Shown here piece by piece: positions 52,583 to 60,762 of a stretch of DNA of 64,000 nucleotides. The DNA is from Chitinophaga rupis (GTDB lineage Bacteria; Bacteroidota; Bacteroidia; Chitinophagales; Chitinophagaceae): NCBI RefSeq assembly GCF_900109685.1, contig NZ_FOBB01000001.1, positions 248,001 to 312,000 on the forward strand. Direction: 5' to 3'. Made by a program: the position numbers and the translations under genes. Under the pieces are notes generated by a model. It worked only from the letters and a program-made list of their open reading frames with translations, searched no databases and was not told the origin of the DNA. Each line of letters starts with the position of its first letter. Positions within the stretch are counted from its first letter, which is position 1.

Positions 52583-54631
52583 TTAATTCTTAATTTTTGC
52601 CCAGCGGAAATTCAACCCCAGGAAGTAAGAGCGGCCATACCACATTAACACCGGGCCGCCGGTGCTATGCGCCTGCCCAATATCTGCGGAGGTACTTTTG
52701 AGCCGGTCTACATTCAGCACATTTTTTACCCCTGCATTCAGTGTCAGGTACTTGTTAATGCGTTTGGATGCGGTAACATCCGCATAATGAAAAGCGGCTG
52801 TTTTTGCCAGGTGTACTACTTCCGCATTATTTACAGCTACCAGCTCATAGGTAGGCCGTACCCCGCTGAATTTGTAGAATATATTTACGGTAGCGCCTAT
52901 ACGCTTAATGTGATAAATGATATTTGCATTCACTTCCGGCGTCCACGTAAAAGTGGGCGAGCTGCCGGTTTTAGTATACGCCGTATCATCTGCAAAGCGG
53001 TTGTAGCGGCCTATGTACAGGAAGCCCAGGGTGGCCTGCAGATTTTTCCATTGCAGGGAATGTTCCAGCATGCCCCCGGTAGTTTTAAACTTATTGATGT
53101 TAATGTAGGTGCTGATGCTGGGGTCCACCGCATCATAACCAACATCTATGAGGTTATTGAAATCATTATAAAAACCGCTCAGGGCAATGGTATAATGCAG
53201 CGGATCTTTACTAAGGGCCTGCCAACTAAGCGAGCCGTTCACGCTGTGCGAATATTCCGCCTTCAGGCTGGAATTTCCTTTAATGGAATGGCTGGCATCA
53301 AAGAAGTAAAAGTATAATTCGCGTAATGCGGGCGCCCGGAAACCGCGCGCGTATGACAGGCGCAGGTCCAGGTCTTTTCTTAATGCAAACCTGGTGTTAA
53401 TGGAAGGGATCACCGGCGGCGCATCATACACAGCATTTTTACTGAAACGCAGCCCCGGCCTGATGTTAAGCCAGGTGGCTGGTTTCACTTCTGCAGATGC
53501 AAAAAAGGCATAATCACTGATCACCGGCGAGCCTTCGATACGCTGGCCGCTGCTGGCATCCCTTTTATATTCCACACCCGGCTGCAATGATATCCCCTCT
53601 GATATTTTGTACTGTACGGTACTTCTGAAAAAAAAGGTGCTGAACTTTGATACGTCCTGCGCACCGGCATCGCCCGACAGCGTAGCGGTATTGGTACGAA
53701 AATCTTTAATGGTGGTTTCTGTTTTACGCTGATAGTCCTGGTAAGAGAGCGCGCCGTTCACACTCAGGCGCTCACCGGGTTTCCAGGCGGCCTGCACCTG
53801 GTGGGTATAGCGGTTGGTATAAAAAAACTGATCCGTGGCTTTGTAGTTGCCGGTATTAATATCGCCCTGGTTTTTAATATTCTCATGCAGGTGATCCAGC
53901 CGGTACCATACTTCCCAGGTACGGTTGCCGTAACCTAACATGCCACTGGCAAAAGACTGGTCTTTGGGATGCCATTCTTTTTTACGGCCGGTATAATCGC
54001 CCTGCCAGCCGCCAAAATTATTACGGGTATAACCGCCGTTGGCAAACCAGCTGCCATGGCCCCATTGCAGGCCAATATTTTTGTTATGCAGCCCTTTGCC
54101 ATGAAAGGGCTTGTATTCTGTACCCACGGTTTCTTCCTGCACCCGGGCTGTAACCGTCAGGTTATCCGTACGTTTTTTTGTGATGATGTTGATAACACCT
54201 GCCAGCGCATCTGTACCATATACTACAGACATAGGTCCTTCTACAATCTCAATACGTTCAATCGAGTTAACATCTACCTGGCTTAAGCTTTGTTTGGTGC
54301 TGCCACGGTCTACCAGCGGCACGCCATCCAGCAATACCTTTACATTCTGGCCCGGCATGCCCATGAGCTCTACATCCGTTTCGCCCAGCGTGGCATCGTT
54401 TGACAGGCGGATGCCCAGCTCATTGCTTAGCACACCTATTACATCTGTAGCGCCCCGGAGCTGAATACGTTCGCTGTTAATAATGCGCACCCGGTACACG
54501 GATTGTTTAACAGACTGCGCCTGATATTGCCCGGTTACTACCACATCCTTTAACTGAACAGTGGTATCCTGTGCAAAACTGTTTATACGGCATAGGAGGC
54601 AGCAAAAGAACAGCGCCATTAATTGTTTCAT
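52583..54631 (-). CDS. hmuR: TonB-dependent heme receptor HmuR type
   Basis: Outer-membrane receptor of 682 residues: signal peptide (KQLMALFFCCLLCRINSFAQ), TonB box/plug (LKDVVVTGQY, then VKVLLDGVPLVDRGSTK and IERIEIVEGPMSVVYGTDALAGVINIITKK) and a barrel ending in a Phe/Arg-rich C-terminal strand (SYFLGLNFRWAKI). It sits between a small Cys protein and hmuY, and beside the hmuTUVS genes; context makes heme the likely ligand. There is no carboxypeptidase-like N-domain, unlike the SusC proteins. Confidence 0.9.
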   Translation of the reverse strand: MKQLMALFFCCLLCRINSFAQDTTVQLKDVVVTGQYQAQSVKQSVYRVRIINSERIQLRGATDVIGVLSNELGIRLSNDATLGETDVELMGMPGQNVKVLLDGVPLVDRGSTKQSLSQVDVNSIERIEIVEGPMSVVYGTDALAGVINIITKKRTDNLTVTARVQEETVGTEYKPFHGKGLHNKNIGLQWGHGSWFANGGYTRNNFGGWQGDYTGRKKEWHPKDQSFASGMLGYGNRTWEVWYRLDHLHENIKNQGDINTGNYKATDQFFYTNRYTHQVQAAWKPGERLSVNGALSYQDYQRKTETTIKDFRTNTATLSGDAGAQDVSKFSTFFFRSTVQYKISEGISLQPGVEYKRDASSGQRIEGSPVISDYAFFASAEVKPATWLNIRPGLRFSKNAVYDAPPVIPSINTRFALRKDLDLRLSYARGFRAPALRELYFYFFDASHSIKGNSSLKAEYSHSVNGSLSWQALSKDPLHYTIALSGFYNDFNNLIDVGYDAVDPSISTYININKFKTTGGMLEHSLQWKNLQATLGFLYIGRYNRFADDTAYTKTGSSPTFTWTPEVNANIIYHIKRIGATVNIFYKFSGVRPTYELVAVNNAEVVHLAKTAAFHYADVTASKRINKYLTLNAGVKNVLNVDRLKSTSADIGQAHSTGGPVLMWYGRSYFLGLNFRWAKIKN

Positions 54632-54658
54632 CAGGTATTTGATTTATGGTTGGTATGC

Positions 54659-54973
54659 TTATATCAGCGCATACACCTGCTGCATTAGCAAAGCCTCTTC
54701 CACCGCTGCCCGCAGGGTTTCCCATTCTGCTTTGGTAAAGGTGAAGCTGATATCCTGGCAGGGAGTGTGAATGATCACCCGTTCCTCATCATCCGGAAAG
54801 GGCAGCGAGTGATCGCAAAATTCCCGGTGACCCAGCGTTTCGCTGAACTGTACAAAGTCGTTCGGGGTAAAATGCAGCAGCACATTACCATGCCACAGAA
54901 AAACGGTTTTACAATGCACACAATGTCCTATACGCATCTGGCCTTTGCGGGACAGTATCCTGGTTTCGCACAT
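54659..54973 (-). CDS. Small Cys/His-rich protein of the heme locus
   Basis: A 104-residue soluble protein with CxxC in GHCVHCKTVFL (18-21), a further Cys-x-His in REFCDHS, and Cys in HTPCQDI, plus the start MCETR. It resembles small unnamed proteins found beside TonB receptors in Bacteroidota heme/iron regions (DUF6686-like in my memory, not checked). The pattern suggests metal or heme binding. Twenty-seven bases separate its stop from the hmuR start; they should be one transcript from the promoter at 55138. Confidence 0.75.
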   Translation of the reverse strand: MCETRILSRKGQMRIGHCVHCKTVFLWHGNVLLHFTPNDFVQFSETLGHREFCDHSLPFPDDEERVIIHTPCQDISFTFTKAEWETLRAAVEEALLMQQVYALI

Positions 54974-55137
54974 ACATTACTTGTTTAACAAACTGCTGTT
55001 ATTGGCCTGTCATACCCGCCATACACATGCAGGTACCTGGCCGGCATAGCGGGCAGACAGATGGGTTTCATAGATTCGTAAAAAACTATTATGCTGAAAA
55101 AAGATGTTGTTATATACGCCGGCGGAGAACGGCAATA

Positions 55138-55145
55138 CAAAAGTA
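55138..55145 (-). promoter_or_regulatory. -7 box of the small-Cys/hmuR/hmuY unit
   Basis: On the minus strand TACTTTTG fits TAnnTTTG. It lies between hmuS and the small Cys protein, so this heme unit can be transcribed apart from hmuTUVS, with a 5' leader of about 160 bases. I see no clear -33 TTTG. Confidence 0.5.
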
Positions 55146-55209
55146 AGCAGCAGTAAGTAGTAGTAATGATCGGATCAGGAAAAGTATTTACGCTAAAAGG
55201 AAAAGGAAT

Positions 55210-55303
55210 GCAAAATTTAAAATTTCGATGTAAAATCATAAATGTAAAAGTGCGGAACCGAAGCACCGGACTTTTACATTCTACATTTGAAATTTTTACA
55301 TTT
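55210..55303. repeat. Intergenic palindromic repeat, family ATG-1, copy 3
   Basis: AATGTAAAAGT (55241-55251) pairs with ACTTTTACATT (55270-55280); the outer AT-rich sequences (CAAAATTTAAAATTTCGATG and its counterpart to 55303) continue the dyad. The ATCATAAATGTAAAAGT flank is shared with copies 1 and 2. It abuts the stop codon of hmuS. The rest of 54974-55209 shows no gene. Confidence 0.78.
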
Positions 55304-56335
55304 TTAAAGGCTTTGCACCAGCTCCCGCCACTGCGACAGCTCCGGCTGGCCGGGCTTGCGCTTGCCAAAGAATTGTACGATCATTTCATTGTTTGCATCA
55401 AATACTTCTATAGAAGTAACCGTACCGTCTACAGATGGTTTTTCTACTACCCAGCACTGGGCAATATCATCTGTTTTCAGGTGCAGGTAAAAGTCAGGGT
55501 CCATTACATTGATCCATCCTGGTATTTCCACGATCTTATGTACCGGCCCGGTATGAATTTCAATGTTGCCAGGGTTGCTCACAAATACCATAATTTCCAG
55601 GCCGCTGGCTGCAGCCTGCTCCAGCAGCGATTTTACACAGGTAGCAGCTACCTTACGGGTAAAGCGGCCTTCTGCTATTTCCAGCGCATGCAGGCGGCCG
55701 GCTTTGTATTTATTAAGCAGCGGGAAAAAGTCGTGCGTATCCAGCAACGCAGCCCACTCATCCAAAAATGCTTTGGCATCTATAGTTTGTGCATAGGTAG
55801 GCGCTGCCGCGGCAGGCGTAATGGTAATATCAGTAGGTTGCTCCGGCGCGGTAAAGTCCTGCACCAGCTGATCCCAGGCTGCCAGATTAGTATCGGCCAC
55901 CGTATATATTTTGATCACGGCATTACCCTGCCCGTCAAATACCTGTAAGGAGTTTTTGAAGCCCAGCGCTTCATCATCCTTTACGGCAAAACTATATACC
56001 CATTTTGAAAAGAACATACGCAGGTCTATATCCTTACCTACAACTACGCCTACATGGCGGCTTTCTGTACGCACATCTTCAAACACGCCTTTTCTTTCTA
56101 TTACGCAGCTTTCATTGCGGGTAAGCACCATTACTTTTCCTACGCCCGGCATACGTTGCAGCAAAGCGGGATAATCATTCCGTAAATGCAGCACTGTGCC
56201 GCCAGTGCAGGCTGCTACCAGCTGGCCTTCGCTTACCTGCAGGGCGCGGGCAGCATCCCGGATCCTGGTTTTGGGATTTTGCTGGCGGTATGCCTGCCAT
56301 TGAGCTTGCAGGCTATTGGTAATTGTATTGTTCAT
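55304..56335 (-). CDS. hmuS: Hemin-degrading factor HmuS/HemS
   Basis: Cytosolic heme-handling protein of 343 residues made of two similar halves (about 25-165 and 185-340). From the ATG at 56335 the protein starts MNNTITNSLQAQW; the longer frame runs through the upstream gene end. Motifs: VGKVMVLTRNESCVIE in the first half; DTHDFFPLL with His201, which aligns with the heme-ligand His of HemS/ChuS; IMVFVSNPGNIEIHTGPV and FFGKRKPGQPE near the end. It should bind or break down imported heme. Its start lies 5 bases after the hmuV stop codon. Confidence 0.93.
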   Translation of the reverse strand: MNNTITNSLQAQWQAYRQQNPKTRIRDAARALQVSEGQLVAACTGGTVLHLRNDYPALLQRMPGVGKVMVLTRNESCVIERKGVFEDVRTESRHVGVVVGKDIDLRMFFSKWVYSFAVKDDEALGFKNSLQVFDGQGNAVIKIYTVADTNLAAWDQLVQDFTAPEQPTDITITPAAAAPTYAQTIDAKAFLDEWAALLDTHDFFPLLNKYKAGRLHALEIAEGRFTRKVAATCVKSLLEQAAASGLEIMVFVSNPGNIEIHTGPVHKIVEIPGWINVMDPDFYLHLKTDDIAQCWVVEKPSVDGTVTSIEVFDANNEMIVQFFGKRKPGQPELSQWRELVQSL

Positions 56336-56340
56336 GGTTA

Positions 56341-57186
56341 TTAATAAGCGTTTGTTGCCTGTAGGGCAGATGATGAAAATAAAGTGGCGGCTGTATTGGT
56401 AACCACCAGGGGATAAGCGCACAATGAATGATGCAGCACCGATACATCCACCCCAAAACAATGTTTGATATGCGGGGGCGATAATACCGTATCTACCGGC
56501 CCCTGTGCATATACATGGCCATTCTTCAGAAGAAAAATGTGCTGCGCATAAGCGGCTGCCAGCTGAAAATCGTGCAGTACGGCTATTACCAGCACCCCTT
56601 GCCGGCTTAATTGTACGGCCAGCTGTAATGCCAGCTGTTGATGGAGTATATCCATGCCCGTTACCGGCTCATCCAGCAGCAGCATTTTTTTTCCGGTGTA
56701 GTCCATCGCATGCAGGTCCGGCGCTTCCAGCAGCTGCGCCAATACCCGCGCCATTTGCACGCGTTGCTGCTGCCCGCCGGAAAGCGTGGGATAGCTACGG
56801 TCTTTCAGGTCGTATACCTGTAATAATTTTAAGGCATAGGTTATGATCTCTTTATCGTATAACCTTTCTGCTGCGCGGTAAGCATAACGGCCCATGGCCG
56901 CTACTTCTGCCACAGTAAAGGGCATTTGCAGGTTCAGCTGCTGGGAAAGCACCGCACGTTGCCGCGCCTGCGCATCCACCGGCATGTGATGCAGCTCCTG
57001 CCCATTGAGCAGAATGCTGCCGTGGTAATGTTTATACTCCCCCGCAATGGTGCGCAGCAGGGTAGATTTGCCGGCGCCGTTAGCACCCATCAGCACACAC
57101 AGCTCGCCCGGCTGCGCCTGCAGCTGCATTTGCGCCAGCACCGGCACATTGCCAAACGACAATGAAACATCTTTTACAACCAACAT
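56341..57186 (-). CDS. hmuV: Heme ABC transporter ATPase
   Basis: ATP-binding subunit of 281 residues. Start ATG at 57186, which overlaps the hmuU stop as TAATG. Walker A GANGAGKST near 37, signature LSGGQQQRVQMARVL near 140, Walker B KMLLLDEPVTGMD near 165, and His switch VLHDFQLA. The signature and length fit FecE/HmuV of the iron-siderophore/heme group. Confidence 0.94.
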   Translation of the reverse strand: MLVVKDVSLSFGNVPVLAQMQLQAQPGELCVLMGANGAGKSTLLRTIAGEYKHYHGSILLNGQELHHMPVDAQARQRAVLSQQLNLQMPFTVAEVAAMGRYAYRAAERLYDKEIITYALKLLQVYDLKDRSYPTLSGGQQQRVQMARVLAQLLEAPDLHAMDYTGKKMLLLDEPVTGMDILHQQLALQLAVQLSRQGVLVIAVLHDFQLAAAYAQHIFLLKNGHVYAQGPVDTVLSPPHIKHCFGVDVSVLHHSLCAYPLVVTNTAATLFSSSALQATNAY

Positions 57187-58226
57187 TATACAGCAATTAA
57201 ACGTTTCTCTTTTAAGATCAGCCAAATGAAAACCGGTGCGCCGGTAATGGCCGTAATAATACCCACCGGCAATTCAGCCGGGGCAATAATAGTACGGCAT
57301 AGCAGGTCGGCCACGGTGAGTAAAATAGCGCCGGCCAAAGCTGCGCTGGGTATAAGAATGTGGTGATCCGGCCCTGTGAACTGGCGGATGATATGTGGCA
57401 CCACCAGCCCAATAAAACCAATAATACCTGCTACAGCTACGCCCGCCGCTACCGCCATGGTGGCGTAAATAATGAGTTGTGTTTTCAGCCTGTTCACCTG
57501 CACACCGCTATGCATAGCCTCCTGCTCGCCCAATGCAAATACATTGAGCGCAGACGCCATACGTGGCAGCATCAATACCGGTATCAGCACAAATGGCAGT
57601 ACCGCCAGCACCGTTTGCCAGGTGGCGCCACCCAGGCTGCCCAGTGTCCAGAAGGTAATATTGCGCAGCTGCTCATTATCCGCCACATAGGTCATTAACC
57701 CGGTAAAAGCGCTGCACAGGGCATTAATGGCAATACCGCTCAGCAGCATTACGGATACAATGGGGCGGCCACCGTGCACGGACATACGAAATACGATCAG
57801 CACCGTAAGCATAGCTCCCAAAAAGGTAATAATGTTCTGCGCATAGGTTTGAAAAATGCTGCCGCTTACCATAAAGGGTAAAAACACATGCAGCACTATC
57901 AGCATAGCTGCTGTTAACGAAGCACCGGCGCTAATACCTATCAATCCAGGATCAGCCAGCGGATTACGGAATAATCCCTGCAGGGCCGCTCCTGAAACGC
58001 CTAAACCGGCGCCTATTATTACCGCCAGCACTACCCGCGGCAGGCGGATCATCCACAACACCGCAGGCATTTGCTCCGTATAGGTTACCGGCAGCTGTAT
58101 GCCAATACCCTTTAGTAAAATACCTATTACCTGCCATGGCGACATATGCATAGCGCCGGTACCAATTGCAATGATCATTACTAATACCAGGGCGGTGGTT
58201 AGTATGGAAAGGCTGATACGTTTCAT
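57186..58226 (-). CDS. hmuU: Heme ABC transporter permease, FecCD family
   Basis: Inner-membrane permease of 346 residues with about ten helices, FecCD/BtuC fold. Start ATG 58226 (MKRISLSILTTAL); the frame continues 51 bases upstream through repeat sequence and is not the true start. Conserved parts: LIRLPRVVLAVIIGAGLGVSGAALQGLFRNPLADPGLIGISAGA, and GFIGLVVPHIIRQFTGPDH near 270. It lies between hmuT and hmuV and shares its stop with the hmuV start. Confidence 0.94.
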   Translation of the reverse strand: MKRISLSILTTALVLVMIIAIGTGAMHMSPWQVIGILLKGIGIQLPVTYTEQMPAVLWMIRLPRVVLAVIIGAGLGVSGAALQGLFRNPLADPGLIGISAGASLTAAMLIVLHVFLPFMVSGSIFQTYAQNIITFLGAMLTVLIVFRMSVHGGRPIVSVMLLSGIAINALCSAFTGLMTYVADNEQLRNITFWTLGSLGGATWQTVLAVLPFVLIPVLMLPRMASALNVFALGEQEAMHSGVQVNRLKTQLIIYATMAVAAGVAVAGIIGFIGLVVPHIIRQFTGPDHHILIPSAALAGAILLTVADLLCRTIIAPAELPVGIITAITGAPVFIWLILKEKRLIAV

Positions 58227-58237
58227 AATTTTTTGGG

Positions 58238-58345
58238 AGCAGAAAGCTGAAAGCATAAAGCAAAAAGCTATTGGCATTTATTAAGGGCATTGTGCCTTCA
58301 GCTTTATGCTTTGCGCTTTATGCTTTCTGCTTTACGCTTTAAGCT
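58238..58345. repeat. AT-rich word repeat forming an inverted repeat between hmuT and hmuU
   Basis: The left part, on the plus strand, repeats AAAGC words (AGCAGAAAGCTGAAAGC, 58238-58254), and the right part repeats their complement GCTTTATGCTTT (58300-58325 on). Together they make a long imperfect hairpin in the 105-base gap. The right arm runs into the 3' end of hmuT, whose last codons (Lys-Leu-Lys-Ala-stop) are made of repeat words. It may act as an attenuator inside the operon. Confidence 0.7.
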
Positions 58346-59165
58346 TTTCAGACAATACTTTAACCGCCTCCAACACACGCGGCCCAAAACCAGACAGGAA
58401 CTGGCCATCCATAGCAATGATCTTTTGCTGTTTACCGGCAGTGGTTTGCTGAACACCCGGCACTTTCAATAAACCGGTTACCCCGCCTACGCTTTCCAGG
58501 CCGCTGTCAAATAATAAGATCACGTCTGGATTGGCAGCTACCAGCGCTTCGGTCGTAAGCGGTTTAAAATCTTTGAAACCACTGGCGGCATTTTTTGCAC
58601 CAGCCAGCGTTATAATTTTATCCAGCGGCGTTTCCTGGCCGGCTACCATCATAGTACCGGCGCCACGTGCATAAATGAATAATACTTTTTTTGCTTGCGG
58701 GATCACCTTCAGCGCCCGTTGCTGCTGATCCAGTTGTTTGCAAAGGGTGGCGCCTTTTTCTGTGGCCTGCAGGGCAGCCGCTATTTCGCGGATCAGTTTT
58801 TTGGTTCCCTCCACAGAATATTCCTGTTGCAGCACTACGGTTTTTACACCGGTAGCATTGAACTGTCCGATCACTGCCGGCGCCAGGAAATTGGAAGTAG
58901 CCAGGATCAGGTCCGGTTGCAGGGCCAGTACAGGCTCAGCAGAAATGTTGCGGTTATGCCCTACTTTAGGCAGCTTTTGTACGGAGGCAGGGTACGTGCT
59001 GGTCACATCCACCCCTACCAGTGATTTTTCAAAACCCAGGGCGCACACTACTTCTGTAACGGTACCATTCAGGGATACAATGCGGCGCTGCGCCTGTGTG
59101 CTGGCAGCAATAAAAAGAGAACCCAATAATAATATGAGCAGGGGCCGTAGCCTGATTAGTTGCAT
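58332..59165 (-). CDS. hmuT: Heme ABC transporter substrate-binding protein
   Basis: Periplasmic heme-binding protein of 277 residues of the TroA/BtuF-type fold, signal peptide (LLILLLGSLFIAASTQAQ). Seen: RRIVSLNGTVTEVVCALGFEKSLVGVDVTSTYP at the start, the linker helix at about 145-165, and KVLFIYARGAGTMMVAGQETPLDKIITLAGAKNAASGF. First gene of the hmuTUVS unit. Transcription appears to start at the promoter at 59449, beyond a structured leader/terminator. The protein end is built of repeat sequence. Confidence 0.92.
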   Translation of the reverse strand: MQLIRLRPLLILLLGSLFIAASTQAQRRIVSLNGTVTEVVCALGFEKSLVGVDVTSTYPASVQKLPKVGHNRNISAEPVLALQPDLILATSNFLAPAVIGQFNATGVKTVVLQQEYSVEGTKKLIREIAAALQATEKGATLCKQLDQQQRALKVIPQAKKVLFIYARGAGTMMVAGQETPLDKIITLAGAKNAASGFKDFKPLTTEALVAANPDVILLFDSGLESVGGVTGLLKVPGVQQTTAGKQQKIIAMDGQFLSGFGPRVLEAVKVLSEKLKA

Positions 59166-59200
59166 GATAAATAGTTTGAGCTGTTAACAGAGTGTATTTT

Positions 59201-59240
59201 AAAAAAAATGGTTGACCCTACCCGGGGTTTGGGCCAACCA
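59201..59240 (-). terminator. Intrinsic terminator between the structured RNA and hmuT
   Basis: Minus-strand GGTTGGCCC (59239-59231) pairs with GGGTCAACC (59218-59210) over nine bp; one pair is G-U on this strand but an A-C clash on the other, so it is an RNA of the minus strand. Eight U follow (59208-59201). Read-through would be needed for hmuT transcription. Confidence 0.72.
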
Positions 59241-59442
59241 CCACCTACCGGGAACACTTTACTCCGCCATGTTCCGGCAAGTTTCTTCAGGGGCAAACTA
59301 ATCCCTCTACCGTACAAATCTTAAGTACGGCGGGTACGTTTCTTAAACAGCAGATTCATGTGAATATCAGGGCCTGCCTGCGTGTAAGCGGAATTTACAC
59401 GGGGAGCAGCAGACGGCTACATTCATGCGGCGGAGTAAAGGA
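59201..59442 (-). ncRNA. Structured leader or small RNA upstream of hmuT
   Basis: On the minus strand a TAGCTTTG box (59456-59449) should start transcription near 59442. The RNA then begins with CTTTACTCCGCC (59440-59429), which pairs perfectly over 12 bp with GGCGGAGTAAAG (59268-59257). Inside are smaller stems: TTACAC/GTGTAA around 59382-59400, CCGTAC/GTACGG (59310-59330) and an AGGG/CCCT stem near 59289-59306. An intrinsic terminator (59240-59201) follows, 36 bases before hmuT. Also CCGGAACA can pair with TGTTCCCGG around the closing helix strand, giving a rival fold. I could not match cobalamin, TPP, FMN, SAM, RNase P, tmRNA or SRP cores; a 6S-like RNA of about 190 nt is an alternative. 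Confidence 0.55.
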
Positions 59443-59448
59443 GTAGGA

Positions 59449-59456
59449 CAAAGCTA
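59449..59456 (-). promoter_or_regulatory. -7 box for the structured RNA and hmuTUVS
   Basis: TAGCTTTG on the minus strand fits TAnnTTTG exactly and lies 8 bases ahead of the 12-bp closing stem. No clear -33 box is seen. The other bases up to 59630 show nothing I can assign. Confidence 0.55.
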
Positions 59457-59630
59457 CGTCATGAAAATGTAAAACGTTAATCAAATCGGGAATTTAAACC
59501 GGGCTCATTTACGCAAAAGGAAAAACTGCCAGGCCCACTTTTGAACCAAACCGGCTGGAAATTGTTCTATTCTTTACGGCCCTGCGCTGATTACAACACA
59601 TATCCATTAATTAAACCACACATCACTATT

Positions 59631-59882
59631 ATGGACTGGGATGAAATTCTAAATCCGCTATCGCCTTTATACCAGGATGCCATGTATGAGCAGCAGCAGC
59701 TGGTAAGCATGCAGGATGGCCTGATAGAAGCCACCAAAAAAATGATAGAAACGGTGTACCCACAACTATACCACCTGGAATCAGAGGGTTATAAGGAACT
59801 GGAATCTGTAATTATTACGGAATGCGTAAAATTTTCGTGTAAGATCAACGAGGTCATTAACCGGTATCATATCAATGATTGA
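59631..59882 (+). CDS. Small hypothetical protein
   Basis: An 83-residue soluble acidic protein from the ATG at 59631 (MDWDEILNPLSPLYQDAM); the frame extends 90 bases upstream but without better evidence. Mostly helical by appearance, with a Met/Gln-rich first helix and a C-terminal Cys-containing helix (TECVKFSCKINEVINRY). No family recognised. It converges on the DUF4249 gene with no gap between stops. Confidence 0.6.
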   Translation: MDWDEILNPLSPLYQDAMYEQQQLVSMQDGLIEATKKMIETVYPQLYHLESEGYKELESVIITECVKFSCKINEVINRYHIND

Positions 59883-60752
59883 TCACTCTTTCACCTTACA
59901 GTAAATGCGTTTTGCATACATGCCAGCGACTATGCCATACCCATTAGTAACGTTAGAGTAAACTTTTACCGGCTGCGCCAGGAAGTTGCCTTCCTCCTGG
60001 TTATCCTGCTGATCATCCAAACTTTTAAGGTAACGGTACCCCTGATCTGTTAAGCCAACTACTTCTGCTATTATATATTTGTAGGTAACAGGCAGGGAGG
60101 TTTGCAGCACAAAAACAATGCTTCTGCCGGAGATCCGCTCATCTTTTACCACCAGGTCCTCGTAATAGGCATCGTTGACAATGTCGGCGAAATTATTATT
60201 GAAGGAAGGATCCAGGCGGTACTGAATGCGGCTTAGCGGGCGGATGGCTCCGTCGGTGCTGTCTGCCGCATAAATATGAATGCGGTAATAATTGATAATA
60301 TTCCCCGGATCTTTCAGTGTGAAGTTCACCTGGCTGGCTGTTTTTTGCGCAAAAAGATCACTCACTTCCGGCCGGGCAGGAATGCTATCTGTAGCGCTTA
60401 CAGCCGTTAAGCCCGTAGCGGCCGCCGTAACCGTATATATTTTTCCCGGTCTGATCACACTATCAGATACAAAATATCCGCGCCCGTTTATTACCTGCCG
60501 GTGTACGGCAGAAAAGGGCTGACCGTTTTCCAGTATGGTCACCTGCGCATTAGCCAGCTCTGTAAATTCCGGATCATTGCTGGATACCACCGGCTCGCTT
60601 TTGGTTACGCGGATGTAAGCCACACTATCCACCAGCATAAAGGTGTTCAGTACAATTTTGTCGCCATCATAAGGCAGGTTCAGCCGGGCCTTTTTGTCGC
60701 AGGCAGCAAGCAGCATTATTAACCCTATAGCATATACGATAATAAAACGCAT
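59883..60752 (-). CDS. DUF4249 lipoprotein
   Basis: Lipoprotein of 289 residues: ATG 60752 gives MRFIIVYAIGLIMLLAAC with the lipid Cys at 18. The body is the DUF4249 domain of beta strands (NTFMLVDSVAYIRVTKSEP, ANAQVTILENGQPFSAVHRQV, PGKIYTVTAAATGLTAVSATDSIPARPEV). In Bacteroidota these proteins accompany TonB-dependent receptors with an N-terminal carboxypeptidase-like domain, as here, and probably help the receptor. It begins 10 bases after the receptor stop. Confidence 0.88.
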   Translation of the reverse strand: MRFIIVYAIGLIMLLAACDKKARLNLPYDGDKIVLNTFMLVDSVAYIRVTKSEPVVSSNDPEFTELANAQVTILENGQPFSAVHRQVINGRGYFVSDSVIRPGKIYTVTAAATGLTAVSATDSIPARPEVSDLFAQKTASQVNFTLKDPGNIINYYRIHIYAADSTDGAIRPLSRIQYRLDPSFNNNFADIVNDAYYEDLVVKDERISGRSIVFVLQTSLPVTYKYIIAEVVGLTDQGYRYLKSLDDQQDNQEEGNFLAQPVKVYSNVTNGYGIVAGMYAKRIYCKVKE

Positions 60753-60762
60753 AAACAACTTT

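Noticed and set aside
59257..59440. Cobalamin, TPP, FMN, SAM or RNase P RNA at the hmuT leader
   Set aside because: None of the conserved core sequences of these RNAs was found on either strand; left as unclassified structured RNA.
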